In this document: piece by piece, positions 10,926 to 23,965 of the stretch
Layout of the letters: each line of letters opens with the position of its first letter
Position numbering within the stretch: the stretch's first letter is position 1
Origin: Acanthacorydalis orientalis
Lineage: Eukaryota; Arthropoda; Insecta; Megaloptera; Corydalidae
Length of the DNA: 64,000 nucleotides
Direction: 5' to 3'
Assembly (NCBI GenBank): GCA_034766995.1
Contig: CM068320.1
Span: forward strand, 5,856,001-5,920,000
The notes under the pieces: generated by a model
Told to the model about the DNA's origin: nothing
Databases searched by the model: none
The model's input: only the letters and a program-made list of their open reading frames with translations
Position numbers and translations under genes: made by a program

Positions 10926-13077
10926 CTGAGTGATTCAACAGTACGTCAAATAACAATGAACGTTAAAATTAACATTCATCATAATACCATATAAATATAA
11001 TAAACATATGGCAGAAATATATGTTCTAAATACAGCTAAAATTTATTTTGAAAAGAAAATACACTTTTAATAAAAGTGATTAACTATTCATAATACTTTA
11101 CATTTCGTGTTATTATTTTTTTTATTTTTATACTCTAAGTATATAGCGGATTTATAATAAAAAGAAATTTTTATTGCTCTACTCTTCTATTCTGGAATTT
11201 TGCACAATATTCTCGTCACTATATACATTCATTTAAAATCTAATATAATATTTATCCTCTTCTAAATGATCTTAAAAATTCTATTCTGTGTTTATTGTAA
11301 AGTGTTTTTATATGTTTGCTTTACACAATTGTTTTACATATGAAATTTCACGTAAAAGTTATGCATTATTTACTTTATAAAAATAAAAAATATCTTTTTA
11401 TTTTTATTGTAGAATCGTTAGTTTACTAATTTGTTATATACTAGTAAAGTAATTAAAATTTGTTTGTCTTTTTGACTCGAAACATTCTTAAAATATTTTA
11501 GTTATTTAATATACAAATTTTGGATAGAAAAAATTATGAAATTTTTTAATAAAATATTTTTTTAAATTATTAATAATTTTTGGTCCTACTTTTAATATAT
11601 TTTGTTGTAATTTAATGGCTATACAAATCTATTTAAGTAAGTGTTAAATTTGGAAAAACGATATTGAATAAACCGGGTATATAAATACATTTTAAATTTA
11701 TTATATTTTTAGAACGTATGTAAATTTTTATTTGTGGTAAAATGTCATGACCTGTTTTAATTTTTATTTTAGTAGAGATTTATTTCACTTTTGAAACAAA
11801 AATTTTTCTTTTTTACTTTAAAACAAAGAGATATACTTACAATATTGTACGGAACAATACAGATGGATCATACCATAAATATATTAGACTTTAAATTTAA
11901 TAACTGTTCTTCTATATTCTCATAAATGAACTAGTTTAGTCAACTCAAAAACTATAAAAAAAGTTTGATCAAAAAATTTAATAATAAAATTTAACATAGC
12001 GTTGATTACAGAAAATTCTGTATCTAAATTTTATAAAGAGTGTTAAATAATTCCTGACTTTACTGTACTTTAGTACTAAGAGAAGAATGGTACCATTGTC
12101 GAATAATTAAGAATTAAAAATGACCAAAATAACTCATTGAACTTTTTTGATTAGGAAACATGTGGTTTTAAGGTGAATGAAATATTCATTGATAAAAATG
12201 AATTAAGCGTCAGTATTTACAACTTTTCTTTTGACTTATTATCATCAGTATAATTTTTAATCTATAAATTACAGGCAGTAGATGCATGAAAAATATTTGA
12301 TGTGATTAACAATTTTTTGAATTGTATGTCCAATTATCCCGATTCTATTAAAAAATGAACTATTTTTCCTGATTTAATATTTTTTAAAAAAATTTATAAA
12401 TATGAATAGAAAATAAAAGTTTGATACAAAACTCTTCATATAAATACTATTGATGAAAATATTGAGGTACGGTACTAAATCATAGTCAAAAAAAATATAG
12501 AAATTAAAATATTTTTTTGTATTTCGTAATTTACCAAAGGGAAAGTAATATCTATTAACGATTTAAAATTTTCTGAATATAATCAGTATAAAATTATTCG
12601 TTGGGTTTAAATCATAACAACTTTTTTTTAAAATAATGTAAGATAAAATTATAAGGGTGTAAAAAGTATCTTTCAAAGTTCTATATATTATCAGATGAAA
12701 CATTTTTTTAATTCGTTATTTTGTATCTAATCCCGAGAAAATAAAAGCAGTTTTGAGGATTATTTTTGTTAAAAATACTCAGCTATTAAACGAATGGCAA
12801 TGAACACTTACATAAATAATTCATGAATAGCTTCCTGGAAGTAATATATAAAAAGAGGAAAACCACGTAGAAGTTAACCAGGGGAAATAAATGTTACAAT
12901 GACTAGCTGAGGGTTGGAAAAGGAGATTAATGAAATAGAAAAGAATAATCTTTGAAAACAAGAAAACTAGGATAGTCTTTGAAAACACATCACTAATATT
13001 ATTTTTATAATTAGTCATAAGAAAATTCATTTAAAGAATGCATTATAAATTACTTTTTTTTAAATATATATTTAAAT

Positions 13078-13080
<3 letters not shown>
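10926..13080. other. Gene-free AT-rich stretch (possible intron)
   Basis: Lies upstream, in minus-strand sense, of the candidate exon at 10805-10925. No second exon could be recognised. The minus-strand frame 12821-13030 shows only A/T-driven composition. Confidence 0.4.
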
Positions 13081-13143
<63 letters not shown>

Positions 13144-13147
13144 CATT
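13081..13147. repeat. (TA)n microsatellite
   Basis: About 58 bp of TA, followed by CATACATT and the start of the foldback element. Confidence 0.97.
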
Positions 13148-13325
13148 GATGATTCAATTTAGGCTTCCACATAAAAAGATTAAGAACACAAAATTTAAAA
13201 AAGTCATGCTATTTTTTATGTAGCATTTTAGCTCAGTTCAATACTTATACAACTGAATTAAAATGCTAAATAAAAAATAACATAATATTTTTTTAATCTT
13301 TGCGTTTTTTTAATACTTACTACAA
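13148..13325. mobile_element. Foldback miniature element, copy 1
   Basis: Starts GATGATTCAATTTAGGCTTC. Its two halves are imperfect inverted repeats: AGCATTTTAGCTCAGTTCAA at the left of the loop pairs with ACTGAATTAAAATGCTAAAT at the right. It aligns over most of its length with the copy at 18479-18676. It has no coding capacity. Probably a TA-targeting miniature element; the superfamily is unknown. Confidence 0.7.
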
Positions 13326-13374
13326 CTATAAAAATTTACATTTAATCAACCTGTATATACAAACTACACTTTAA

Positions 13375-13413
13375 TACATATATTTATATGTATATATATA
13401 TACATACATACAA

Positions 13414-13465
<52 letters not shown>
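13375..13465. repeat. (TA)n microsatellite with TATG and TACA variants
   Basis: Mixed TATGTA/TACATA units leading into about 48 bp of pure TA. Confidence 0.96.
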
Positions 13466-13470
<5 letters not shown>

Positions 13471-14098
13471 CGTTTAAATTATGTGAAGACTAAAAAATAT
13501 TAAGTTGAGTAAATATCACTAAATATAACATCATAACAACACCATCATGAATAATCCAGAATTGCTCTTTTACGCATATAAATTGTCAAAAAAACCTTTT
13601 ATACGTTTCATTTAAAACGATACACTAGTTAATTGATTGTGTAATATATTCTTCATGATAAAAAAATCGACTACACATTTATAAAAAAGATTTAAAAGCA
13701 CTGGATACGTATATCAAAATGGTTCTTTATATTTGTCGGATCTGTGTATGTAAATTTTCCATATAAAATATTTACATATACAATATTGCCTTAATGCTGA
13801 ATTTAAAACAGCTCATAAATAATTGTTAGTATAAAACAGTACAAAGAATATAAATTCAAATATGGATATATATGATATAACGTAACAGTAGAAGAATGAA
13901 TGGATGAAAGTAACAAATTACCATTGAAGTTTTTAAATTTAAGTTCAGTCAAATAACTGAATATGTGTGTGATTATTTGTATAAATATCAAGTTTTCATA
14001 AATTTTCATTAGGTTATTATAAAAGCTGTTCGTGGTTCATCTTTTAAATAAAACACGGACATAAATGGTAGGAATTAGTATTTTAGATGTTCTCTAGC

Positions 14099-14100
<2 letters not shown>
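13466..14100. other. Gene-free AT-rich stretch
   Basis: A 68-codon minus-strand frame (13803-14009) has no recognisable domain and A/T-driven composition. Nothing else seen. Confidence 0.45.
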
Positions 14101-14150
<50 letters not shown>

Positions 14151-14175
14151 GTAAATATATATATATATATATAAA
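14101..14175. repeat. (TA)n microsatellite, two tracts
   Basis: About 46 bp and 18 bp of TA separated by TTTATGTAAA. Confidence 0.97.
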
Positions 14176-14934
14176 TAAAATATTTATTTTGACAGTAATT
14201 TCATCTGATTTTTTTTTGTTTATAAAAAAGAAAGAATTGATTAAGAAAGTGTAACTTAGTAGCAAATGTATACATAAAAAAGTTACAAAATTGCAATATA
14301 TTACAATTTTGTCTCTTGGAACAACATGTAGCTAAAATTTCTACTGTATTGAGAGTTGATTGCTTACTATGTTGTACAAATTACTTTACAATTGAAAACT
14401 TTATATGATTTACTATTTAAATTTTTCGGGAAATTTACCAATATCATTTTTTCTTAAATTCTCTTTTAAACTGTCTAATATAAACACATTGGTACTTCAA
14501 AACAAGTAAACTGATTTAATAATAGACTCGCAAAGATGTAAATAAAAGATTCGATTGTTAAAAATTCAACAATATTTTAAAATCATTGATAATATTGGCA
14601 ACGTTTTAAAAACTCGACGAGAATAGTCAATAGTCAGACTCTAAAATGAACACGATACACTAGTGATAAAAATAATACTATGATTAAATGTAGGTTAACA
14701 CTATAATTGATTCATGGTGACTGAATTATATAAATAATAACCAATATGAGTTCTAAGGAAATTAAAAGTACAATAGAAAATATCCGAAACTACAAACAAT
14801 GCAAAGTTATGTATTTTTCAATTACAAATTAAAGGAAAAAGAAAAATGTACTTTTCTTCTTTTTATAAAGCTGCAATATTTATTACTTGAATTCATTTTT
14901 TGTTTGTCAATTTTATAGTATATATTTGAATAAT
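14176..14934. other. Gene-free AT-rich stretch
   Basis: No supported feature. Confidence 0.5.
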
Positions 14935-14976
14935 GTATATATATATATGTATGTATGTATAGTGTATATATAGTAG

Positions 14977-15038
<62 letters not shown>
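14935..15038. repeat. (TA)n microsatellite with TATG and TAG variants
   Basis: TATG units, then about 58 bp of pure TA. Confidence 0.97.
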
Positions 15039-15040
<2 letters not shown>

Positions 15041-16204
15041 CATACTTAATTTTGCATTAAATTAAAACTGATGGGTTATTTGTGATTTCCTAACATCTGG
15101 TTTTATTAAGTCAATTAATACGAATAATAGACATTTTATTGTATTTACAAGAATACAATAGACTTTTCTAACGAATAATATAGTATAAATAGAGTTCAGA
15201 AAACAAGGTTCAGTCAAATGTGTAATAAAAATATTTAAGTAATTTTAAGGTGATTATTAAAAAAAAAATAATAATTAAATTCTTTTTCTGATTTTCATAA
15301 TATTTTTCTAATTTTATTTAAGATAATCTATTTCTTATATTCAATTCGAAATATGAGTCTGCTGTATGAACTTCTTAAATTAATTTCCATTGAAGGAAAA
15401 TTGTTAGAAATCTTTTACCCGCAATAATCAGTATTTAATCCATAAATGTTGATTTAAGTAGATATTATTTTTTTTCAATTTAAGAAGTAAAGGGTAATAG
15501 CTCAATACATTTTTTAAATATGTACTAAATAACTCTATAGTGGCTATATTTATTAAAAATTTGTATTACAATAAACTGGAAAATATGCGACTTCAATAAA
15601 AGCAAATTATAGACATTAATTACATGAACGACAAATGACAGGCTTGTATTTATAAAAGGTAATTGTTTTATTTTTTTAATAAAACGTGTTTTCATCAAAT
15701 ATGTATGTAACAAAATAATCTTCAAATTAACGTTGGAATATTATAACTTACAATAATAGTCCTTTTTTAAATATTTTATGTTTATTACATAAAAATCTAT
15801 AAAACAATATATACATTTCGATTTTAAATTTAATATATAATAAACTATAAGAGTATATTCCCAATATTCCTTTTCCTTTCCTTTTTGGAATCGATATTTT
15901 TCATGTCTTTTACAAAACCATTAATATTTTAACCCACATGTTTGAGTACAATATTGAATTGCCTTAATTGACGTATCAATTTGTGTTTTCTTTTCTTCTC
16001 ATGCTTTGTATCACATACTTTTCTTAATGTTTGTTTCCGTAAAAAGATAAAATATTTTGAAGAATCAAGTTACAGTTTATGTATAAAAGACAAGAGAAAT
16101 GCTTTCTTGAGTGTTTATGAAAATAATATTCCTAGAAAGCTAAAGCGTATTTAGTTCACATACTTATACTAACATTTCAACGTTTTGTTGTGATAATATA
16201 AATA
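15039..16204. other. Gene-free AT-rich stretch
   Basis: No open frame beyond background; the 66-codon minus frame 15525-15725 is A/T-driven. Ends at the TA duplication of the miniature MLE-C. Confidence 0.5.
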
Positions 16205-16493
16205 CGAGGGTCGTTTGATAAATATGATAAAAAAAGCTAGCTAAATATTGTCTTTAGAAAAAATGGATTTTATTTCTCAACATAGTCTCTATTAAGGGTT
16301 ATAGACTTGGTCCAGCAAGTCTACAAAATATGCGTTGAAGACGGAATTGACGATAGAACTTGAATAACGTGTCGCTTCTGGCTGAAATTTCGCCTATTGT
16401 AGTTTGAAAAGTGACACTTGATAGCTGTAACGTTACGAAATGAATGGTGGTGCCATATCATATAAATTTACCAAACTTATCGAACGATCCTCG
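16205..16493 (-). mobile_element. MLE-C miniature (289-bp MITE)
   Basis: Terminal repeats are CGAGGGTCGTTTGATAAATA at the low end and the complement of CTTATCGAACGATCCTCG at the high end. TA flanks lie at 16203-16204 and 16494-16495. Read on the minus strand it matches the 5' leader of the larger copy at 20770 (TAGGCGAAATTTCAGCCAGA and AGCGAC are shared). It then passes directly to the 3' end, with ACTTGCTGGACCAAGTCTAT matching the C-terminal coding end and AGACTATGTTGAGAAATAAA the trailer. All transposase core sequence is deleted. Confidence 0.88.
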
Positions 16494-16543
<50 letters not shown>

Positions 16544-16600
16544 TATATATATAATATATATATATATATATGTTTGTATTAATATGTATATATACATTAC
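16494..16600. repeat. (TA)n microsatellite fused to the MLE-C miniature
   Basis: About 40 bp of TA starting at the target TA of the transposon, followed by AATATA and TATG variants. Confidence 0.96.
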
Positions 16601-17629
16601 ACATACATCAAGATACGATTAATTCTCGTAAAAATTTTTAATTTAAGCTATTTTATTCTATTTTTTTATTAAAATCAATAAAAAAATATAATTAGCTACA
16701 AGTGGTAAAAATATATTTTCCTAAAAAATATAGTATCTTAAATTAATCAGAGACAATTTGCACACATTTAATGTGAGATATGAATTTGAAAGGTGTTTTA
16801 AATAATTTTAATATCATTTTTATATTATTTTTTTTTGGATTTGATGCAAATTTTCAATCATACTTTCATGCAAGTAATTTAATTTTTATTTAAAGTCTTT
16901 ATATCTTTTCTGTTTTTTTGAATATTTTTCTAAATATGTCGATATTTGGAAAAATATACAAGAAACAAAAAAAGAAAACAGAAAAATATACAAATTGTGC
17001 CAGTAAAACGAATGACAGTGTATCACTTATGGATATTTAAACATTATCATATTTAATTTGAAAATTGACATTCACTCCATACAAATAAATTTAACACAAT
17101 TGAAATATTACATTATCCACACCTTGCAGTATGGGAACGTTTATTGTGAATAAAAACAAAAATTTTGATATTAAATGGAATAAAAGACATTATATGTTTT
17201 TCTTACCTATCCTACGTTCCATTTTATCTCACTCGTTGCACCTTTATCCCACTGACTACATTAAGCTTAAGGATTTGCTATTAAATTGAATTCATAAGGA
17301 AATCTTTCACTCATGGAACATTTCTCAATGTCTCGATATTCGTCCTCGTCCATCTAGCAATTTTTGTATTGATTTGGGTATCATTAGCGAATATAATCAA
17401 TTTTCATTTTCAAGATATATCTGAGATATTATTAGTAAAAATGTAATCAAGCTACTTTTTCCTAATAAGAATAAACCTTATAGCAAGTGCTGCCTAAACT
17501 TGTTTCTCAACGATGATGATTGTATGTTCTTACATCTACGATCCCACTGTTTGGTTTCCCTGTTGTTCTTCATTCTTTTGTATCACATGATTTTTTGTTT
17601 TTCACTACTAATTTCACCACGTGTGTGAT
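16601..17629. other. AT-rich stretch with no supported gene
   Basis: The segment 17210-17629 is somewhat richer in G+C. A good donor-like AG|GTAAGA occurs on the minus strand near 17205, but all frames before it contain stops. I do not call an exon. Confidence 0.4.
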
Positions 17630-17720
17630 CTTCAGGTAGATTTTAGATTATTCAAATTTTCTAAAATATGCCAGAAGATGACATATACATGCTGAAACTG
17701 TTAGTAAAAATAACAGATTA
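17630..17720. repeat. GAAGATG-core dispersed repeat, inverted pair
   Basis: GATCTTCAGGTAGATTTTAG on the left and CTAAAATATGCCAGAAGATG on the right form an inverted pair around a short AT spacer. The right half continues ACATATACATGCTGAAACTG. This is a degenerate match to the core of the repeats at 32058, 37663, 37820, 49790 and 59566. Confidence 0.55.
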
Positions 17721-18478
17721 AAATGATATTAAAGGCCACCAGGATGATAATAATTTTAAATTTGTAATATTTCATTATCTGTCCAAAAACGAAACATCAA
17801 ACAAAAAGAAAGCTAAAGAAAACGTCACATTGCATGACTTCAATCAGTTCTTTATTTTTATAAATTTATACACCTATAACATTATTTTTGTTCATTCTTT
17901 ATATTTAATTATATGATTTCTGTATCTTTGTATTTGTACAAATCAGCTGCTAGTAATAACTGTTGTATAAAAAATTAAATCATTTTTATCAGGTTGCGAC
18001 ATGTTAACATAGACACAATAAATAATCACTCTTAATTTTATTCTAAAAATTCTAAACAGAAGATTAAGAGAAACGTCAACATTTTTTCTTAGAAATCTAT
18101 CTTCATGATAGGGTAAACAAGTAACACAAAGATGGAAATATAAAATATATTTACTAATAAATAATTATTCTTCTCAGAAGTGTCTTGCAAAGTTTAATTG
18201 CTATATGCAAGATTCAAACAAAATATCTTTTAATATATTAGTTACAAAATGAAACGGAGTTGAAATAGAAATACATATTAAGAAGTGAGATAGAAATTTA
18301 ATTTTACTTTGAAAATCAAATCTCACTTTCTGTCTTAAAAATATTTTTTGTCTGTAAAGTTGTACTTATATTTTTTTTAGTTATGCAAATATTTACACAT
18401 ATGTCACATAAAAAATGTAACTGTACTTAATATTAAAACCTATCAAATTGCCCTTTGCAATTAATTCTTTATATATAG
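17721..18478. other. Gene-free AT-rich stretch
   Basis: A short local hairpin near 18284-18337 (AGTGAGAT with its complement) is the only structure seen. Confidence 0.45.
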
Positions 18479-18676
18479 GATGATTCAATTTAGACTTCCA
18501 CATGGAAGTATTAAAAGGAGGCGCAGGAGTTAAGAAAAGTCATGTTATTATTTATTTAGTATTTTAGTTCAATTCAATACCAAAAGACAATTGAACTAAA
18601 ATTCTAAATAGGGGATAATATGTTCTTCTTCTGTGTTTTTTTTAATGCTTTCGTCTAGAAGCCAAGTTAAATCATC
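18479..18676. mobile_element. Foldback miniature element, copy 2
   Basis: Begins GATGATTCAATTTAGACTTC and ends with the imperfect complement AGCCAAGTTAAATCATC, flanked on both sides by TATATAG-like sequence. The central arms TAGTATTTTAGTTCAATTCA and AATTGAACTAAAATTCTAAA pair around a loop containing CAAAAGAC. Second copy of the family at 13148-13325, so it is a dispersed element rather than a unique palindrome. Confidence 0.75.
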
Positions 18677-20487
<1,811 letters not shown>

Positions 20488-20769
20488 TCTTTTATATTAT
20501 ATTGGTTAATAATTAATTTAAAAGTTGCATATTTTTGCTCCTCAATTATGACTGTATAGATTTGGCAATTAATATATTTACTGAATATGTGAACTGTACA
20601 TATTTACGTTCTAAAAAATGATAAGGAAGCATAATTGAATAAAGTATTTTTATTATGCACCTAATATAATTTTAATACTACTGTAAAATTATAGAAACAT
20701 TACAGTTATCAGTAAGGGATAGAAAAAAATTCTAGACGTTTGAACATTATTAAATATATAATCAATATA
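20488..20769. other. AT-rich spacer, nothing recognised
   Basis: Separates the MLE-E repeat block from MLE-C. Confidence 0.5.
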
Positions 20770-21596
20770 CGTAGGTCGTTTGATAAGTTTGGTAAATTTA
20801 TATGATGTGGTGCCATCATTCATTTGATAACGTCTCGGTTATATTAAGAGTCACTTTTTAAACTAGCATAGGCGAAATTTCAGCCAGAAGCGACGCGTTG
20901 TTCACGTTCTACAGATATTTGAAGCAAATATTGCAGTAGTTTCCACAAAAATGGAAAAAACAAGCAGGTATTTTTGCGTCGATTCGTCGCCGTGGATGAA
21001 ACATGGATCCACCACTACACACCTGAGTCGAAACAGCAGTCAAAGCAGTGATCAACGTATGGTGAAAGTATGTCGAAGAAGGTGAAGACTATTTTGTTGG
21101 CCGGGAAGTTAATGGCCACGGTCTTTTTGGGATTTCCAAGGAATCATCCTGATCGACTCCTTAACGAAGGAAAAACCGTTAATAGGAGCTTATTATGCAA
21201 CATTATTGGACCGTCTGAAAAAAGAGATGAAACAAAATTGGCCAAGATTGTCGCACAAAAATGTACTCTTTCACCAGAACAACGCGCCGTCCAAGAAATC
21301 GAGCGTCGAAATGGCAAAATTGAACGTATTAGAATTCGAATTAATTCCTTATCCACCCTATTCTCCGGACTTGACCCCGTGCGACTTCCATCTCTTTTTA
21401 AACTTGAATATTTGGCTTGGTGGTAAAAAATTCTCGTCGAAAGAGGATGCCATCGCTGTCCTCAAAGTGTATTTTGCAGACTTTCTAGACCAAGTGTATA
21501 GCCCTCAATGGAGACTATGTTGAAAAATAAAATCATTTTTTTACAAAAAAACGGTGTTTAAATTTCTTTTTTACCATACTTATCAAACGACCCACG
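20770..21596 (+). mobile_element. MLE-C copy 1: internally deleted mariner (827 bp)
   Basis: Terminal repeats CGTAGGTCGTTTGATAAGTT and the complement of ACTTATCAAACGACCCACG, with TA at 20768-20769 and 21597-21598. It holds a 5' leader and then the catalytic part of a transposase; the N-terminal DNA-binding half is deleted. A 289-bp miniature of the same lineage lies 4.3 kb upstream. Confidence 0.92.
20972..21523 (+). pseudogene. MLE-C mariner transposase relic with altered second catalytic residue
   Basis: The frame starting near 20972 reads FLRRFVAVDETWIHHYTPES, with aspartate 1 at 20996-20998, and meets a stop after KQQSKQ. After frame changes the sequence follows the mariner pattern: KKVKTILLAGKLMATVF, then MDRLKKEMKQNWPRLSHKNV from 21206. 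The second catalytic position reads HQNNAP where the family has HQDNA: codon 21278-21280 is AAC, asparagine for aspartate. Aspartate 3 is present in YSPDLTPCDFHLF (21383-21385). The tail (FSSKEDAIAVLKVYFAD) is the normal C-terminus but ends early. The combination of stops, shifts and a lost metal-binding residue makes it inactive. Confidence 0.88.
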
Positions 21597-21598
21597 TA

Positions 21599-21672
21599 AA
21601 CGTGTATGTATATAAATATATATGTATATATGAGTGTATATATATATATGTATGTGTGTGTATGTGTATGCG
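21599..21672. repeat. TA/TG-rich microsatellite
   Basis: TATGTATATAAATATATATG units passing into GTATGTGTGTGTATGTGTAT. It starts 3 bp outside the end of MLE-C. Confidence 0.93.
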
Positions 21673-22769
21673 TATTTATGAACGAATTAATAACTACAGA
21701 AAAAACACAAAAACGCAGACAGAAAACGGAATACATGAATAAAGCGCCGTGAGCTTATTTACTTTAGCTTGAAATATCCTGTGCGTTGTTGAATCAGTTT
21801 TTGAGTAATCATAATATAAAAACTCACTGCAAAAATGCCTTAAATTTTTCTCCGAAAAGGGTAAATATATTAAAATAATTTCAATAATTTTTATTGTCGT
21901 TTTATATATTTGTTTTTATTAATAATTACCAATTAATTTTTTAATACAGTTCAATATTTTAGTGAATTTTAATCCCAAATTTTATTATTCATTTCATAAA
22001 TGTTATTAACATATCACAACAATAAAAAAAACTTTTTCTGTTATTCTTATTTTTATGTTTCTGTTTGAATGCTATATCAACATTTTTTGAAATTTTTCAA
22101 CGAGTATTTTTAACGTAAAAGCTTACTTTTAGTTTGATATAATTAACGGATTTGAAAATTAAATAAAATAATGTTTGTTTAAATTTTCATTTTATTTTAA
22201 AGTATTTTTTATTGATATTTTAAATTTTTTTTAAAATATAGGATATTTTTCTTTATTCTTAAATGTAAAAAATGACAATTACAAAATATAAATCATTAAT
22301 TATACTTAACGATTTGTTTATAGATCAAATATTTATTTCTAATTTTTTTACTTATTGGTATAATCATTGTTTGTACGATACATTTTTTTTAATATAAATA
22401 AAATTTTATTCTAGCAACAATGAATTTCATATAGCACACAATTTTATAATTTATCAAAAGTATTTTACGCTCTCTGTTGATGAATATTCCTATTAAACTT
22501 ACCTTTATTATTACCTATCTTTACTTACACGAGTCAGGTCCGGGAGCCTCACGGCTATAACATGGTATGATATTTATATGTTATATATTTTAATAATAGA
22601 AGATATTGATGTTATTTATAAGCATCTCACAATATTAATACCAACCGTATTTTCATCAAAATTTTATGCAAACGTTCTATTAGTTTATTTCAGTTTTACT
22701 TAGTTTTTCATTTATATGTAAAATTATTTATTTCAATGTATGCAGTAATTATGAAATCATTCAGTTTTT
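21673..22769. other. Gene-free AT-rich stretch
   Basis: No feature supported. Confidence 0.5.
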
Positions 22770-23364
22770 AATAAGAATGTTAAAATAGATTTTTTCAGTG
22801 AAAGTGTCATTTCATCGTGTTCATGTTAATATCATTTTAAAGTGGATTTTTTGTTTTGTATTTTGGTAATATCGACATTTGTTTTGTTAACTTTCTTTCA
22901 AATTAGACTATTGAAATAAAGATGAAAATAAGTAAATAACAGTTATTTTTTGTATGAATTCAAAACGGGTTGTAGAATAGCAGAAACTACTTGTAAAATA
23001 AACGATACTTTTGGTGTGAGTACTGTTAAGAAACGTACGGTGCAATGGTGGTTCCAAGAATTTCTTACCGAAGACAAGAGCTATGAATGATGAAGAAGGG
23101 TGCAGAAGGACTCCTGCCCCCTTCTTCATCTTCTTCATCTTCATCTTCAGTTCTTTATGAACTGAAGAAGGATTTCTTCAGTTCATAACAACCAACTTAA
23201 GGCGTTAGTTGAATCATAATCACGCACAATTGGAGAGCTTCTACAAAATTTAAACGTTAGTCATGCAATAGTTCTGAACCACTTAAAACAGCTAGGATAA
23301 TCAAAAAAGGTATAAATGTATATGAATTTGAAGGTAAAAACCTGAATTCTTTTTTTACCAATAG
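22770..23364 (+). mobile_element. MLE-A copy 3: deleted mariner with hairpin insertion, both ends eroded
   Basis: Begins inside the 5' leader (TTTTTTCAGTGAAAGTGTCA); the outer 5' repeat is missing. The N-terminal frame starts at an intact ATG (about 22922) but stops after a few codons, with the recognisable segment AATTCAAAACGGG-TTGTAG and GTACTGTTAAGAAACGTACG. The common deletion junction follows near 23280, and the eroded end TTTTTTTACCAATA runs into a TA tract. At 23089-23167 two adjacent hairpins of about 80 bp replace a region of about 20 bp in the sister copies. Confidence 0.85.
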
Positions 23365-23398
23365 TATATATATATATATATATATAGGTATGTATATA
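23365..23398. repeat. (TA)n tract abutting MLE-A copy 3
   Basis: About 22 bp of TA then TAGGTATGTATATA, replacing the last bases of the transposon terminal repeat. Confidence 0.93.
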
Positions 23399-23772
23399 GA
23401 GTGATTAAAAATTAAATTAAATGACCGATTTTAAAACATTAAATACATCTCACCATTTGGAATAAAGTTCTAAAATTTTAATCTATGACGTGTTTCAAAG
23501 AATATGCTTTTCGCATATTTCGAATTTAAGTACAGTTTTCAAGAACGGTACACTAAATGAAATATTTAACAGACTTTTGACAACTTTTGTGCATAATCGT
23601 TTGTCTAACACCATCATAAAAGATGAAGGTCATAATTCCCTCTGTTAAAATTTTCTTTGTTCCAGACTTACAATCGTCTTTATTCAACAAAACATTCATC
23701 CTTGACCTTATTCGAGAATATGATTTTATACGTAATACCTCTTGCATATTTAATTAATTTTTCGTCACTTTG
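23399..23772. mobile_element. Possible miniature DNA transposon of unassigned family
   Basis: The ends are roughly inverted: GAGTGATTAAAAATTAAATT on the left and TTTAATTAATTTTTCGTCAC on the right, with TA sequence outside the left end. A 64-codon minus-strand frame (23553-23747) contains a stretch (IMTFIFYDGVRQTIMHKS) that loosely follows the VMTFIFWDxxGxxxxxF pattern of mariner/Tc1 transposases. The match is too weak to be called. Confidence 0.3.
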
Positions 23773-23915
23773 TTGTTTTCATTAATTTTTTCGTAGTACA
23801 GATGCGTCTTTGTGCACTGATTAGAACGACTCGAAGCGTGTTTTTATTTTGTATTTTTCGGAATATCTCGTAGGCAACTGAATTTCCTCTGTTTATCTTG
23901 TAATATTCCCGTTTC

Positions 23916-23918
<3 letters not shown>
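23773..23918. other. AT-rich spacer
   Basis: No feature; moderately G+C-richer than average. Confidence 0.4.

Positions 23919-23963
<45 letters not shown>
23919..23963. repeat. (TA)n microsatellite
   Basis: About 44 bp of TA. Confidence 0.97.

Positions 23964-23965
<2 letters not shown>

Noticed and set aside
17185..17300. Minus-strand exon ending at a consensus donor
   Set aside because: Every frame leading to the donor is interrupted by stops, including one at the junction.
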